From the NCBI GenBank assembly GCA_963693305.1, contig OY855904.1, forward strand, positions 32,581,742 through 32,645,741: a stretch of 64,000 nucleotides of DNA. Reading direction: 5' to 3'. Of the stretch, positions 11,157-25,100 are shown one piece after another. The stretch comes from Meandrina meandrites (taxonomy: Eukaryota > Cnidaria > Anthozoa > Scleractinia > Meandrinidae). The notes beneath the pieces are model-generated. The model was not told the DNA's origin. It saw only the letters and a program-made list of their open reading frames with translations, and did no database searches. Numbering within the stretch: the stretch's first letter is position 1; each line of letters starts with the position of its first letter. A program made the translations under genes and the position numbers.

Positions 11157-14100
11157 CTATATCAATGGTAAAGAAAACAGAGGTGGTTTTCTTATATTCA
11201 ATCAATTGGAAAAAAAAATAGAATCTCAAAATATTTTAGGGAAGAGCTTTAGTAGACGGTAGCTTCAACCACAACCGCACCAATAGACAATTAACGGTAG
11301 CAAAGACGCTTTGTGAAACACCATAGTTATTTAGCATTTTACGAAATAATTGTGTAAACTTGTGACCCTCAAAAGAAATACTTGTTTTTGATTTGAACAG
11401 TCTTATTTATCAGCTATTAGCTAAAATATATTATAAGAGTAATTTGTGTTCAGACGGTTTCATAGTCGAGGTTACCACTTCGACTTCATGGCACCATGAT
11501 GCGAATAACTTACGGTCTCAACTGCAAAACTTCGATTAAAATTGCTATGAGTCAAACATTCCGGACAAACTGTTCATTAAATGTATAAAAACGGTTTGAG
11601 AAAAAGCTACTTCCTGCATTCTGAGGGTTCTTCCTAAATCCGCTTACGGATTCTTCCCATGCACCAGTAAATTAAGCCCTGTTAGTCTGATCCTAAGTTT
11701 GCATGACTCGACATCATTCCGGAAAGTTCAAATAAGTGAAATATAATTAATCACCCAATGTTAATATCCATTGCCTTCATGTGTCAATATTTGATGATAA
11801 TGTGCAGGGGGTCACAATGATGTTTTCGATGCACTTACGGTCACAGTGCTTGTCTTCGTTGCAGACAGCTTTGGTAGGAGGTTTCATTGCATATCGACAG
11901 AGCTCACTTGCCGCCGGTATGACTCGTCCCAGTTCGTCTGTTCGGATGCATTCTAATTTTCGTGTCATCAAACCCCCGCCACAAGTTTTAGAACACTAAA
12001 ACAAAAGTAAGCGAACTTCAAATACATGTGTTATAACTCTGGTCGCCATTAAACACTTTCGTCGTGCGGTTGTCATTTTCGGCCAAGCCTATGTCAAGTC
12101 TGTTATAATTAAGCACATCATCCAACAAAATATTCCTAAACACCATAATAAAAATCACCTATAATTTGGGGCGAAAATATTTGACAATGAAGATCTTTTT
12201 TAGACGATGAAGATCTTACAACGAACACTATTTGATTGAATAATGGTACAGTTTGAAAATATTTTAATTTACCTCCGACCAAGGCAATGGCCTCCATTCT
12301 GCTGGACATAAAACTTCATTACAGTGTTGAAACAGTGGCACCATTGGTTTCGAGCTTATGTTACAGGACGATTCGTGAACTGTTTCATAATGACAGTCAT
12401 TTGTTTGTTTTCGACAGTAAAGAAGCCGGGAATGGCTTCCATTTCCACACGTTTTTGAGCACTTGTTCCATTCTGTTAGATGCCACCTGTAAAGTTCAAT
12501 AAAACTCTCTTTTTTTTCGCTCTGTTTAAAATCCTAGGAACCCTCTGTCTAAGTTAGAATTCTTCAACGTTGGGTTGGCATGAAAATTAAAATGGCACCG
12601 TTCCACGAAATCTTTAACTCCCCTCATTAATCTAAATTGAGAGAGGGACGCAAATTGAAACTTAACTGCGTGCATGTAGCTCCTATTCACTTTAGATCAC
12701 TTAGTCATGGACACTAGTAACACTGCCACCGGCCTGAATAGTGACATACACATGAAAAGAGCAAAGGTGTATTTTAAATTGATAATTTCATTATGTTATG
12801 TTTGCATAATTTCGGTTTATAAAGAGTCCCCACTTTAAAGGCTAATTGTTCAATGATGTGTGCCATTTATCAAATTTCTTGCATCAACTTTCTAATGGCT
12901 TTCGTTGGAACTGGCCAATCAAAAACGCGAGATGTGTATTTAAAGGAGCTCTGTTACGGGGATTTCGCAGATTTTTGGTCTAAACTGTTCTCAAATTGGT
13001 GGTAGACAGCTTATATAACCCTTGGAAAACGTTATCTTTGAACATCTAAAGGAAGATATGACCTTCATTTTTGGATAGAAAACAAACTACAGCTATAAAT
13101 ATCGATTTTTTTTGAAGTGTGGAAACAACTTGAAGATTTTAGCCTCAATTTTTCAAGTTGCAATCCATTTCCATCCACGCCATCTGCAGCTAAAGATGCT
13201 TGTTAAAAGTTTCGGTGCTCTAATATAGCAATTATTAATAAAAATGGACCATTATCTTTTGGTTTCCTTTGATTCAAATATTAAGTTTGGCTGTTCAAAA
13301 ATCGGTTAATATCCGTGACAACGCCCCTTTAACTGGTGAAATTCCATGTGCCCTCTCCGACTTCTGTCAACTCCGTCTCCATAACGTATTTCATTTTGAT
13401 TGCCCAGTCGAATTAAAAGTATTTGTAAGTTGTTAAAAACATGTCAAAAATTTATCACAAATTCATCAGAAGCATTCTCCAGTGGCAATTCCATATGGCG
13501 TATAGTACTGTACCATAAGGAAAATGATTCCTAACAACAGGCCCTGTTCAATCGGAATAAAACAAACTTACTCTGGAGTACAAGTCTTATTGGTGTTGCA
13601 GGATTTCTCTGATTTTGGTTTAATTGTGTTTGAGCATGATGAAGGCGAGGCAGCAGACCCGTCATCTGATCGAACACAGCTCAAAGCTCGAGTTGATATT
13701 CCTACAAAGTGTCACAGTAATCGTTATTAAAATTAACGAAAAATGTATCAATTATTCGCGCTAACAAAATATTTCATCTTTCCCATTTAAACGGTGATGT
13801 CCTTAGTTTCCAACTGAGGATGCTGCCTGGATTCACTATCGCAAAGTGCACCACCATTACCTTCACTTTCAACACACCGTGTCACCGTTATCAAACTGTG
13901 AGGACTAATATGAGGTCTTATTAATGTCTTATTCTATTGGTACTAGCCATTTTGACCGCAACTGAATTTGGTTGATTTGGTTTAAGTGTTCCTTTAGAAC
14001 ACTTTTCCAATAGTTTCCACTGAGTTGAAGCGGATGATAACCACTTGGCCGTTATCCGTGGATATCAACCGTTTTCAGTTGTTTTGAATTTTTCTGTGAA

Positions 14101-16084
14101 CGTTTCTAGACATTTATTTAATTACCTTGACCACATTTTCCGGTGCAAGCTGACCATTTTCCAGCAATCCATTTCGACACAGTCGCAGTAGCAGATTCGT
14201 TTGACAATAGTGGTCTGTAGTACTGATAGTCCACTCCTTGATTCCGTTCATATATGTAAATAAACTGAAATGAGGCAAACAACAAAAAATAAAACAAAAC
14301 GAACTATGTAAAGGAAGTTTTTTAAGTCTTGTTTACATCAATTAAGAAGCACAATTTCAACCATTCTTTCTCAAACGTTAAATTCGAGATACGAGTTGGG
14401 AGATTTATTGAGGTACAGTAAATTTTGTTTTTGAAATAATTTATAAGGAAATAATGATAAGAGAAAAGTTTGACTACTTTTCAAACTGTGTACTTACCAC
14501 CACCCTGAGAGGCACTTTCGTCGGGCCATCCAGAACAAGTGAGTCACTGTCCTTGTTTCCTCTACGAGTGTATTTAACCGTTGTCCCTTTATAATAAACT
14601 GTTCGACTGAAGCTTGGAAGGTTGATTATATATTGACCTGTTAGATGATCTTTGATGCCTTTTTGATGAAGAAACGAATTAATTCAAATTAGCCTTTACA
14701 AATTTGACGCAGAGTGAAATTACAGCATAAATCCTGGTAAAATGCGGTCATTTTTTTTTAATTCTCCCATAAAGAATCAAGATAATGGAAAACACTCTTT
14801 TTTTAAATATATCTTTATTCAAACAAAAATTGCATTACATTTCTAGATTAAAGAAATAGGAACAAAGACAAAAAAAATAAGTACTAAGTAAATAACACAT
14901 GACTACACTAACATACTTACAGCTACACTTACAAGTGTTACAGAAAATTACATGTTAACCTAATTGCTAATTAATTACGTTATATAACACATATTAACAG
15001 GGTTTTCTTATTTACAGTAACAATTATATCGAGTTTTTACTATATAGGAACAAGCAACCATTTTTTTTTTTAGACTGAAGTCTTTCTTACTGATTTTTCT
15101 TTCAATATCAAACTTATTTTTAATTTTCGATTGAAATCCTTGAATTTTGGGTAAGGTTTGGCTTCTTCTGCAGTTCCATAAGAATAATTTTCCAATTATT
15201 ATGAAATAGTTGAGTAGGTTAGATAAAGGGCATTGTTTCTCTAAAATTCCAAATAAAATGTTTTGCATAGAAAGGGAAATTTGTTGATTCGATAAAAGGC
15301 ACCAATAGGACTCAAAATCAATCCAAAACTTCTTGGAGTTAGAGCAATCGTAGAAAAGATGGGATAAAGTTTCAGGTTCAGCATTGCAAAAAGTACACAG
15401 ATCATCCGTTTTGTAGCCAATTTTAAGTAATTTGGTGTTCGTGTAAAGAAAAGAGTTTATAACTTTGTATTGGAAGGCTTTTACATATGATTCAAGTGCA
15501 ACTAAGTGCGGCAATGCAAAGATTTGTTTGATTTGGTCCGTTGTAAAGTTGAAGTCATTCTGCAATTTAGATATTATATTTGGTGGTTTTGCTTTTTCTG
15601 AAACTAGTAGGGAGTAATAATCTTTTGATCTTTTAACTGTAACGTCAAAGATATTGTTCTCAATTGAAAAAGAAGGGGATTCGGTTGATACAGTTACATT
15701 ATTTGTTTTTAAATGTGAGGGTATAGAATATCGGAGGCCTACCCATTGAAGAACGAAAGTTGGTTTTATAAATCTCGTTCGAGAAGTAACTAAAGGAGTC
15801 GGTTATGTTTAGATCGAATCGAAGATCATATATATTAATAATTCCTGATGCAAGGTAGTTTTTTAAATAGACTGGCTTATTATCTATTGGTATTTCTTTA
15901 TTTTGCCAAATAATGTTTCGGTAATCACTTTCTGAAGAGAAAGTTTCGCGGAATTCAGACCACCATAGCAAAAGTTCACAGACTCGACCAAACAGTCTGT
16001 CAGCAGTCGGCCAGTTAGTAAGTCAGTCAGTCAGAAAGACAGACAGACAGACAGACAGACAGACAGTCAGTCAGCCAGTCAGAA

Positions 16085-16121
<37 letters not shown>

Positions 16122-19100
16122 TACAGACATACAGACAGACAGACGATAATGTGTACAGCTATTTCATTAACGTTGTCAGATTGAAGCTTCTAGCCTACGC
16201 CACAAGACCGAATGGTGGTCTGGGTATTTACTGGAATTTTGTGTAGAGGAAATCTGCAAGCTTGTATAAGTGTTCGTGAACTTCTCTTGAGACATTTTTT
16301 GTATCTTAATTTGGTTGTGAATGAACTTACCGATGAAATTGTACGTTGTGCCTCTCTTTTTAAATAAAGCGTTTGCCGTGCCGACAGGAAGTACAACCAT
16401 GGTGTCCGGATTGTCGAAACCTGGAAGACCGTTGGAATATTAGCACAGTGTTGCGAGTGTGTATTCATTTAAATGTTATAAGGATACGTTGCATTGTTCA
16501 AATTATTTCTTATCTTCTAACATGGAGTTAACTAAAATGCCAAGGCGCAACACATTTCAAAGAATTTAGCTAGACGTGGTTTACTAACGTAATTACAATT
16601 ATTCTAAGTGGAAAATGTTTATCCTATTTTTGTATTTTTCCTTGGATGTTCGGAGTTTTTGTTTCTGAGCTGGAAAAAAGGAGGCAGTTTGTAGCTCTGC
16701 AGGAACTGACGCTAACGTATTGCGTCTTGTAAAGTGTGTAAAGAATGGCATATTACTATTGCAGAGGCTTTCGCTTGTCAGTAATTAACATCTTCAACAG
16801 CTTTAATAGATTTGGGATGCCTTTCAGCCGTGCATATCCTGTTACCGTGTACAAATTTTCCTAGGTTATTACTCATCTATCTCACTGTGCTTTCACCAAA
16901 ATGCTCATGATTAACACCAGGAACTCATAATGGATTTCTCTTAACACTTACGATATCCTCTATAATCTTTTGTGTAGGCAGATTTTTCCAAAATACACTT
17001 GTCTCCATTCCCGCCACAAATTCCACAGCGATCTTTTCTTTCCCCAGATTCCAGAACATGATCACAGCCAACAGCCTTCGAAGAAAGAAAGTAAATTGCT
17101 TACCAGGCTTATGTTAAGTTCTGAATACATGACCAGATGATGACATTAAGGTGACTATGAAAAAGGTTCCTGTAAAAACAGGGCCTGGCCAGGCTATTCT
17201 CACGCCCAGTTGTCAATCAACCATCAAAGTGTAAGCAACTGATAAACAACCAGCGTATTTTTCACGACAGTTATTGATAAAAGCGCTTCATGTTTGCTAG
17301 GAATATTCTTCTCAACATCAGCAAGTCATATATCATATCTTTGTAAATGGTGTATCTTGTTTTCATGAGACTTTGAAGCAGGTTAAGTTTGAAGACGCTG
17401 CTTAATGACTGCAAAAGTGCAAGTTTGCATTTCGCGCCAAAAAGGTGTGAAATGTGGGAAAATTCAGGTTTTTATAGCAGAAATTGTTAAAATTCTCTGG
17501 TAGCTACTACTACTATACATTACCCGACATTTTCCAGCAATGCAGACATCAAAGATATCAGGCTGATCGGTGCATCGAGTTCCATCAGCAACTCTACCAT
17601 GCGGATAGGTTATCCAGTCCCCTTTAATACAGGCAAGTGAGCAGGCATCTGTAAAATGATAATAATATGAGTATCCATAGCTTTCATCGTCTGTATTAAC
17701 CGACCGGGGAGGCGCGACTGTCAATCATGTTTTCGTGTTAGCGTATTTCAGTTTAATGCCCCACTCACACCAACAATACATGGTTAGTTAAACCAGGTTA
17801 AGGACGGTGCCTACTTTTGTTACTGCGCACATCTTCTGCGCATCACGCAAGGCATCGATCGCATTAGACGCGCGCGCTAAGGGAATTTGCTCGCTCAAAA
17901 TGACGAATTCAACTTCGCGACCAAGCGCGCGACTAAAATGCAAGAAAATTTCGGTTGCAACGAAATCCAGTTAATGGAGGTACTAAACCAGGAACAGTGA
18001 AAGAGTAACATATCAGTAAGCCCTAAACGAATATCGATAAAAATGGCTCACATTTAACAGCCTGAAACACATCGCTAATCGCTCAAACGTAATCAGCAAA
18101 CTGCTAACTACTTATGGCGTGGTGCGCGCGTGAAAAATTGCGCGAGAAGCAAATATTTAACTCGCTAGGGAGGGGATAGGAAAAGTGTAACTGACCTCAA
18201 AAGCGATTCCATACAACTCGTATAACTTTTAAAAACGAGTGGTGACCCATACTTTTTATTTTATAAAATGGAAGTGTTAAGTCTATAGAACACATGATTA
18301 ATTTTTCGTTCAGTGCAAAAATTGTTTAGGCTGTTTTTCTGGCCTTGCAAGAGAGAGCTGTTAGAGTCAAAAATGGCTCAGGTGCAATCGTTTTGTCAAT
18401 AAAAACGTGGTTCACGCAGTTTCAAAGATAGTATTTGTCAGTTATTTTTAAGATCGTTATATTTAGTGTTGATTTTGTTTATGAAAAACCAAATTCAAAG
18501 GTAATTTGTAAGGAAATTTTATTTCCTTTTACTTTTTTTGAAAATGCCACGTCAGCACTTTTTTCAAGATTTCAAACCTAATTATCTCGAAAATTTGCGT
18601 GGCTACCCCTAATTTTCTTTTTGGATTTAAATAGCCGTTGGTAACATCTACTTCTCTTGCATAGTCATCGGCCGGGCAAAAATACCTCGCTATTAGTAGG
18701 CACCGTCCTTAAGCAAAATTAAAACCAGCAACAGAAACCTGGAAGACTAAATTTTGCATACGGTTCCAGTAAACGCTAACTTGTGCTTTTTCCCCCTTAT
18801 AAGGGCTTAGCGGGGACGTGTGGCCCGACAGGGTAGGTTTTCAGGATTTTTTGTCTTAAACGGGGCATCGTTAGATGGACCGATGTCTTAAACAGGATAA
18901 GACTATATGTTAATTTCTATGAACTTAGCCACAAGCTGATTTTTTACAAGTTCTTCCTTAGTGTTGACTTCCTCTGACTTCGGTACTGATACCAAACATA
19001 ATTTATTTAATTCCGCTACAGCAAATGCCTTTATAATAGACGGGCTATCAAAAATCGGCATTATGTCTTAAATAGGGTAGGAAAATCGGAGCTTCGTGTT

Positions 19101-22100
19101 TTAAACAGCGTCAGGGTTTGGGCGGCAAGATCGCGCCTCCATACCCGAAATTCTGTCAAGAATACTCCCCCCCCCCCCCCCCCCCCCCCCTCACACTGTG
19201 CTAAATTTGAAGTCGACAGACGTCTGTTAGCAACTTCTATCAAGAAAACAATTTTAAATTGTATTTAACTAAACGCCCTTCGCCTTCAAACGTGTTTTTG
19301 GTTTGAATGCAAGCAATATTCACCTACCCCCATAGTAGTAGGCACTCATATTCCGGTCTATTTTCTTACACTGTAAATCCCGGTAGGAAGGTGGGGGACA
19401 TTCAACCTAAATCAGGAAAAATATGTTCAAGATCGAGACGCAGTGTAGCATCGAGCAAAATGAAACCTTTATCAAATGCTTATCGTGGCTCCAAGTATTC
19501 ATTTCAGGGGATTGGAATTTACGTTGTCTAACGAGCTCTGGAATTATTTCTTGATTTCAGGCTTTCAGTTTATATTCTGCACTGGAATGTATGTTGCAAT
19601 CACTGCTACCCCATCCAGAGACGGGAACTGAACAAATTTACTTAATTCTGCATGTTTTCGTTACATTTCAGACAAAGCTTAGGACTTCAGAGGAGTTATG
19701 ATCATAAAGACAACTCCTTCCAGGTTCCTTTGAAAATTGAAGCAGGGGAGGCAACAGGTCGCAAAGATAAAAAGTATATTCCATAACAGAAGTTTAAGGA
19801 GGGAACAGGCTAGACCGTTCATAACTATTGGTAGATTTCGATAACAATTTTGTTGAAAGATTTTGTGGGCTTATGTTGGAGTCAGCTGTTTTGTTTTGCA
19901 TAGCTTGTAATCGGAATTTTTGGGGCATATTTATTTGGAAGATGGAAGGGACGTATCGTCTGGAAAGCTTTAGGAATACACATTATACTGCAGAAATTCT
20001 GAGTCTCTGAAAATTATTATGTATGAGATAAAATATACAACAGCCCCAACAGTAGGGGGCTTTGTAATCGCAGGATATTTTATAAATGAGCTAAATTTTA
20101 AAAGCTGAATATAAAACCATGGACTTTTATTCCGCAGAGGCAGATCCAGGGGAGGGGTTGAGGGGGTTGCAACCCCTTTGAGCAGCATTTTTTTGTGTGT
20201 GTTTTTTGTTTGATTCTTCCTAAAAATAAGAAATAATATAAATAAGATGAATTCCAGATTTTATATCATGCTTTCACAACTCTTTTGAAGTCTCAGGAAT
20301 GCTGCAAAAGGCGTTTTAGGGGGGAAAATCGGAAACGTTATTTTTTGGGGGGAGGGGCATGGCTCTGGACCCCTTAAGAGCTCGTGCCAGAGGCACGGGG
20401 CCGTAACTTGCCTTCGACACCATTGGCGTTAAAGGTTACTACAATAGTATACAACCCCCCCCCCCCCCCCCCCCCCGTTTCAGAAATTCCTGAATCCGCC
20501 CCTGTTCCGGGAGGAATAAAAGTCCATGGTCTCATATTCAGTTTAGTTTAGCTCATCATCATCAGAAGGATTTTTGAATTTTCATTTGAGTAGCTTATAT
20601 TTGAGTAGGACACGGGGGAGCGGAGGGTGGGGAAGAGGAGGGTATGTTGATACATTGTAATCAGCCTTCACGAACCTGTGCGTTGCATATGTTCCATTTG
20701 CCTATAGTTGATCCAAAACATTGCTCTCCGCCGTTTTCAGGGCTATGGAAAATTAAAAAAATCATATATTTAATGCTTTTTTTATAGATAAAGGGCAAGT
20801 CTTTTTAACACTTCTTGAAGTTTTCCTATGGTACCCCGGTGATCGTCGTGAACCACGTGTACACGTAAGTTTACTGCTTTAGCAACATCAGTTACAAAAT
20901 TAATTTCCGATGACAACGCTGTGTCTGATGAAAAGAATATATCCAAGTTCTTATTTGTCCAAAAAGAAAATCAAGCCACGAACTCGTTTTGTTCGAATCA
21001 TAGTACATACTTTAAACAGTAATCATCCGTTTATTTTGTTGGAGGCCAACAGCATTTATCAGTCAACGATTAACCAAATAAATTTATAGACTTACGGGGG
21101 GTTAGTACAGGTTCTTCTTCTGTATTGCACTCCTCCCCCGCATGTCTGACTGCAAGGACTGTATTCAGACCACTCACTCCACCCCCCGTCAATCCTTGGA
21201 GAGCCATTGTCCACACACTTACTTTGTATGCACCACTGTTTAAAAAATAAAGAAAAAATCTTTCCGAACAAATAATAAATTTGTATTATCTTTAATGAGT
21301 CGAAAGACAGGATATATTATGGCAAATTCAAGTTGACATACATGACGTGGTCCACAGCTTGTTCCATCAGCCGGCCCAACTGGCAGGTAAACACAAACCG
21401 ACCAATTATTCGTGCATCCCGTTGTTACGCAGTTTGTCTAAAAAAATGAAAGCGTGTTGCAGGGGTAAGCTTCAAAAGAAATGTTATCTGCGTCATCGAG
21501 AGAACTAACACATCGAAAAACACTACCTTGGTAATGCTCTTAGTCTCCTGTGGTTACAGAACGGCGTATTATCACGCGTGTAAACCGCTGGCTAGTGTTG
21601 CGATTATATCTTTTCAAGTTGTAAGATCGGAGCTAAAGGTCGCTACCTCCTACTTTAAACTATATCAGTAAACTTGAGAATATTTAGCAACTTGCCTTTT
21701 CGTAAGGGCACTGTCGATATTCAACGCCAAATATAAACCGGCACTGAGCATCTGCATCAAATATAACACCAGGTAATTTTCTAGCAAAGCCCTTGTTCTT
21801 AAAACCAGGAAGAGATATACGAGGAGGCTCGTCCAGACACTTGGAACCAGGACCACTGCAAAATGTAAAGAATATGCATTTTCCTGACACTCCAAAATCC
21901 AATAATATTCTTTCAGGTTATTTTTTTATAATCTAAGTTATACGCTCAATTCAAAAAGTGTCTTAACATGACACATTAACTTGTAATGTTTACGTATTAT
22001 GGTTAAATGACCGTTTGAGGGACAACATTATTTGTTCAAGAGCCAATTCTTTCAATTGGGATGAAGACAAATTCCAGGGCGTTATGGGTTCTTTCGAAAG

Positions 22101-25100
22101 TCGAACTGTCACACGGCATGCTGGATGGCAAAGCCAGCCTAATATGGGAAGCGGCCTGAACCACTCAAACTTGACTTTTCTTGACTGTTTTGGCTGCACC
22201 AGAGGGTTGCTTGTCATCTAGTATGATGGATTTCGTACCACCTAACTGTTTTTTGCTAAGGTCTCTTCGAAGGCTTGCCAACGATTTTTATCTGGTAGTG
22301 TTCTAAAACCCATAACAGCTGGCCTTGTTACTTGAAGAGGAAAACGTTCATCAAGTTACTGTTATACTCCCACTAACCTAAGAAATTGTTGGAAGGACTT
22401 TTGGCTGCATGAAGACCATTTCAATGATCCTTCTCCTGAACTAGAACCAGTAGCCATAATGTTCACTCCATCTGGACATTCTTTGCCTCCATCGTGTGAT
22501 ATACCAAGACTAGAAAAAAATGTCATGTCTTGTATTAGTAATTAAGATATAATAAAAATCTGTCGTCATTTTTTCTGTCTTGTAACTTTGCTTACTCTTT
22601 GTTCACAACAATACCCGAAAATGATAATGTTTTGACGTAAATAGAAAAAAAAAGTGTTTATTTTCTTGTTCAGAATCATTTTCTTTTCAGGGCAGTAGTC
22701 GATCGTTCTCATTCATGTCCATCTAGAGAATATTTATAGCAATTGTCTTTAAAAAGATGCTTTGATAAATAGAAAAAAATGAAAATTGACTGTAAATGCT
22801 AGTTGAAGGGAAGTCAATAGCTTAGTAAGGAATGTCCTAAAGATAAGAACGTTTAGCTTGATCACATCACTTCCAAAGCTCACAGCGTGATGTCGGTTGA
22901 AAAATAAACCAAGAAAGTAAAACAACCCAAAATGAATAAAATTAAATAGAAGAGCGATTCCATCATGGACTACTTGATGCCCACGAGCACTACACATTTT
23001 TTGGTTTCACAATGCCAAGCTGAGCAAATGTCTAAATATTTCATCAGGCACTTTCTTACGTATTAATGTATCTGGCATTCATACTTATGTACAGCGGTAA
23101 ACGTACTTATGTGCGACTTCGTGTGAGATTATGCCAGCGGTTTGCAGACCTAGATATCCATTTACGTTACCATTGAGTCTGCGTGAGCACACGCCACCAA
23201 AAATTGCTAGACCTTGAATAGATAAACGAAGAAAAGAGGTCCTGGAGTTATTTCATGATAACAAAACGACACTAAGTTAAGCGTGAAAGGGTAATGAATA
23301 TTTACTATAACTAGATTATTACTAAACTTGATAACAGTCACATATTAAGAAAAAACATTTTATTCTAGTCGCATGCAATTGTATCTCAAGGATTTTGCCA
23401 GGCTGCCTGAACAAGTCCGGCGTACTCGTAGATGGAAAAATGTGCTGCCAGAGTAAAGTTGCTTTCCCAATAATACAACCTCAATGAATCTGGCCTGGGC
23501 TCTGACCCGGAGCTAACTATTAGCCATCGCGTTTCAAACTGCACGCATCAGTTCAGAGAGATAATAATTAATAACAAACTATTTTGCGACAAAAAAAGGA
23601 ATACATAATTTTCTTTGATTCCTGTCTCGACCTCTCCTTTTTAAGTAATATACAGCTCCTTGGCATTTTTTTTCTATCTAAGCTGATATTGTTTTAAGAT
23701 TTCTTTCAGTGTGAAGATATAACTTTGTAAGCTGCAACATAAATTTTGCTTTTTGAAGCGTTTTCGCAGATTTTACAGAAGACACTAGTTTGAATATTTA
23801 AGGTGTCATAACTATGTGATATATTAAGTGACTCGATTGGCTAGAAGTATCTTTCAAGGATAATTAAATTATGAAAAATGAATGTTACTAAGGGGAGGAA
23901 AGTGCTAACAAAAATCTACTCATACCTCCACCATAAGCGTTGTATCTGTGCAGGAAATAAAAGAGAAATTAATTGTACACAGCGATGTTTTCTTAAATGT
24001 GTTGCTCTATCCAAAAACTGGAGAAGGAATAATACTTACTTTACTAAAAGGAGATGGAGGACCGAACATAAAATGGTCATGGCTTGGCCTCATGTAAACA
24101 TGGTATCGACTGACATTCTCCAAGAGTTTTTACAAATAATATTTCCTTTAAATCTTAAGGAGCAAGTCAAAGTTTATCTGAAGATAAACGACTTGACGTC
24201 ATAACACTGTGTTTTCTTTTTTCTCTTGACGTATTTTAAAATACGCAATTACAGCTAGGGAATGCAGATATCTTCTAACAGCTTTTAAAAATGCATAGTT
24301 TTATGACAAAAATAACTAGATAATAGGAGCAATAAACGACTATAACGCTAATGACTGCAAAATTAAAAATAAATTTCGATTATAAAAGTAACTAACTCCA
24401 ATATTGATGACTTACACATGAACCAGTGAAAAAACATCAAAGTACAGCGGATCGCTTTTGTTGTCAGGCTTGTTTTGGCGTGCCCAATCATAAATCCGGT
24501 CAAGCTTGATTCCACTGGACGAGGTAGCGTTTACGTTTAGCTGTAGAATGATTGTGTTTAACTAGTTAACTGCTTCATTGCCCTTTTTAATAAATGCATA
24601 TCATTTCTTTAATAAATACATATCATATAGCAAGAAGGCAGCTGAAGGGAGAATCTTGAGTTCAATTATCTTAAAATTAAACTTATTCATTAACTATTCG
24701 TAGACACAATTTCAGACTAATTTCAATTTTGTTAAATCGTTAGTTGTTATCATGAAATAAAATAAGATGCTGGGTGCTAAAAGTGGAATAATTTATAACC
24801 ATCGTTCTAAACTGCTTCATTAGATTAATAACTGAAGGGAAACTTATGGAGCAATCCATTCAAACGGTTCTGTTTCTGTACAACCTCGGATTAATGGTTT
24901 ATGGTTCACGGTATTAGTCACACATCTATAATGGCATTACCTCCTTGTTGGTGATGATCACAAGTCGGCTGATAACATAATTGAGTTTTATTTTTCCGAT
25001 CGAATTGTCATGAAACGTTGCAGCGACCTACAAGAAATATCAGACAAATACCTTTTTATTTTTTTTAAATTTTCGAACAGATGATGCGGGGTCCGTATGG

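Noticed and set aside
19970..20188. Minus-strand [10 protein letters not shown] stretch as the missing Cys-rich exon
   Set aside because: It lacks Cys and runs into a stop in the required frame; the exon at 19328-19406 fits splice signals, phase and Cys pattern.
19167..20476. C runs at 19167-19190 and 20455-20476 as functional G-quadruplexes
   Set aside because: Simple homopolymers within repeats; nothing beyond composition supports a function, and lengths may be assembly-uncertain.
23878..24204. 108-codon plus-strand ORF
   Set aside because: It lies antisense over the protease intron and microexon and has no motif.
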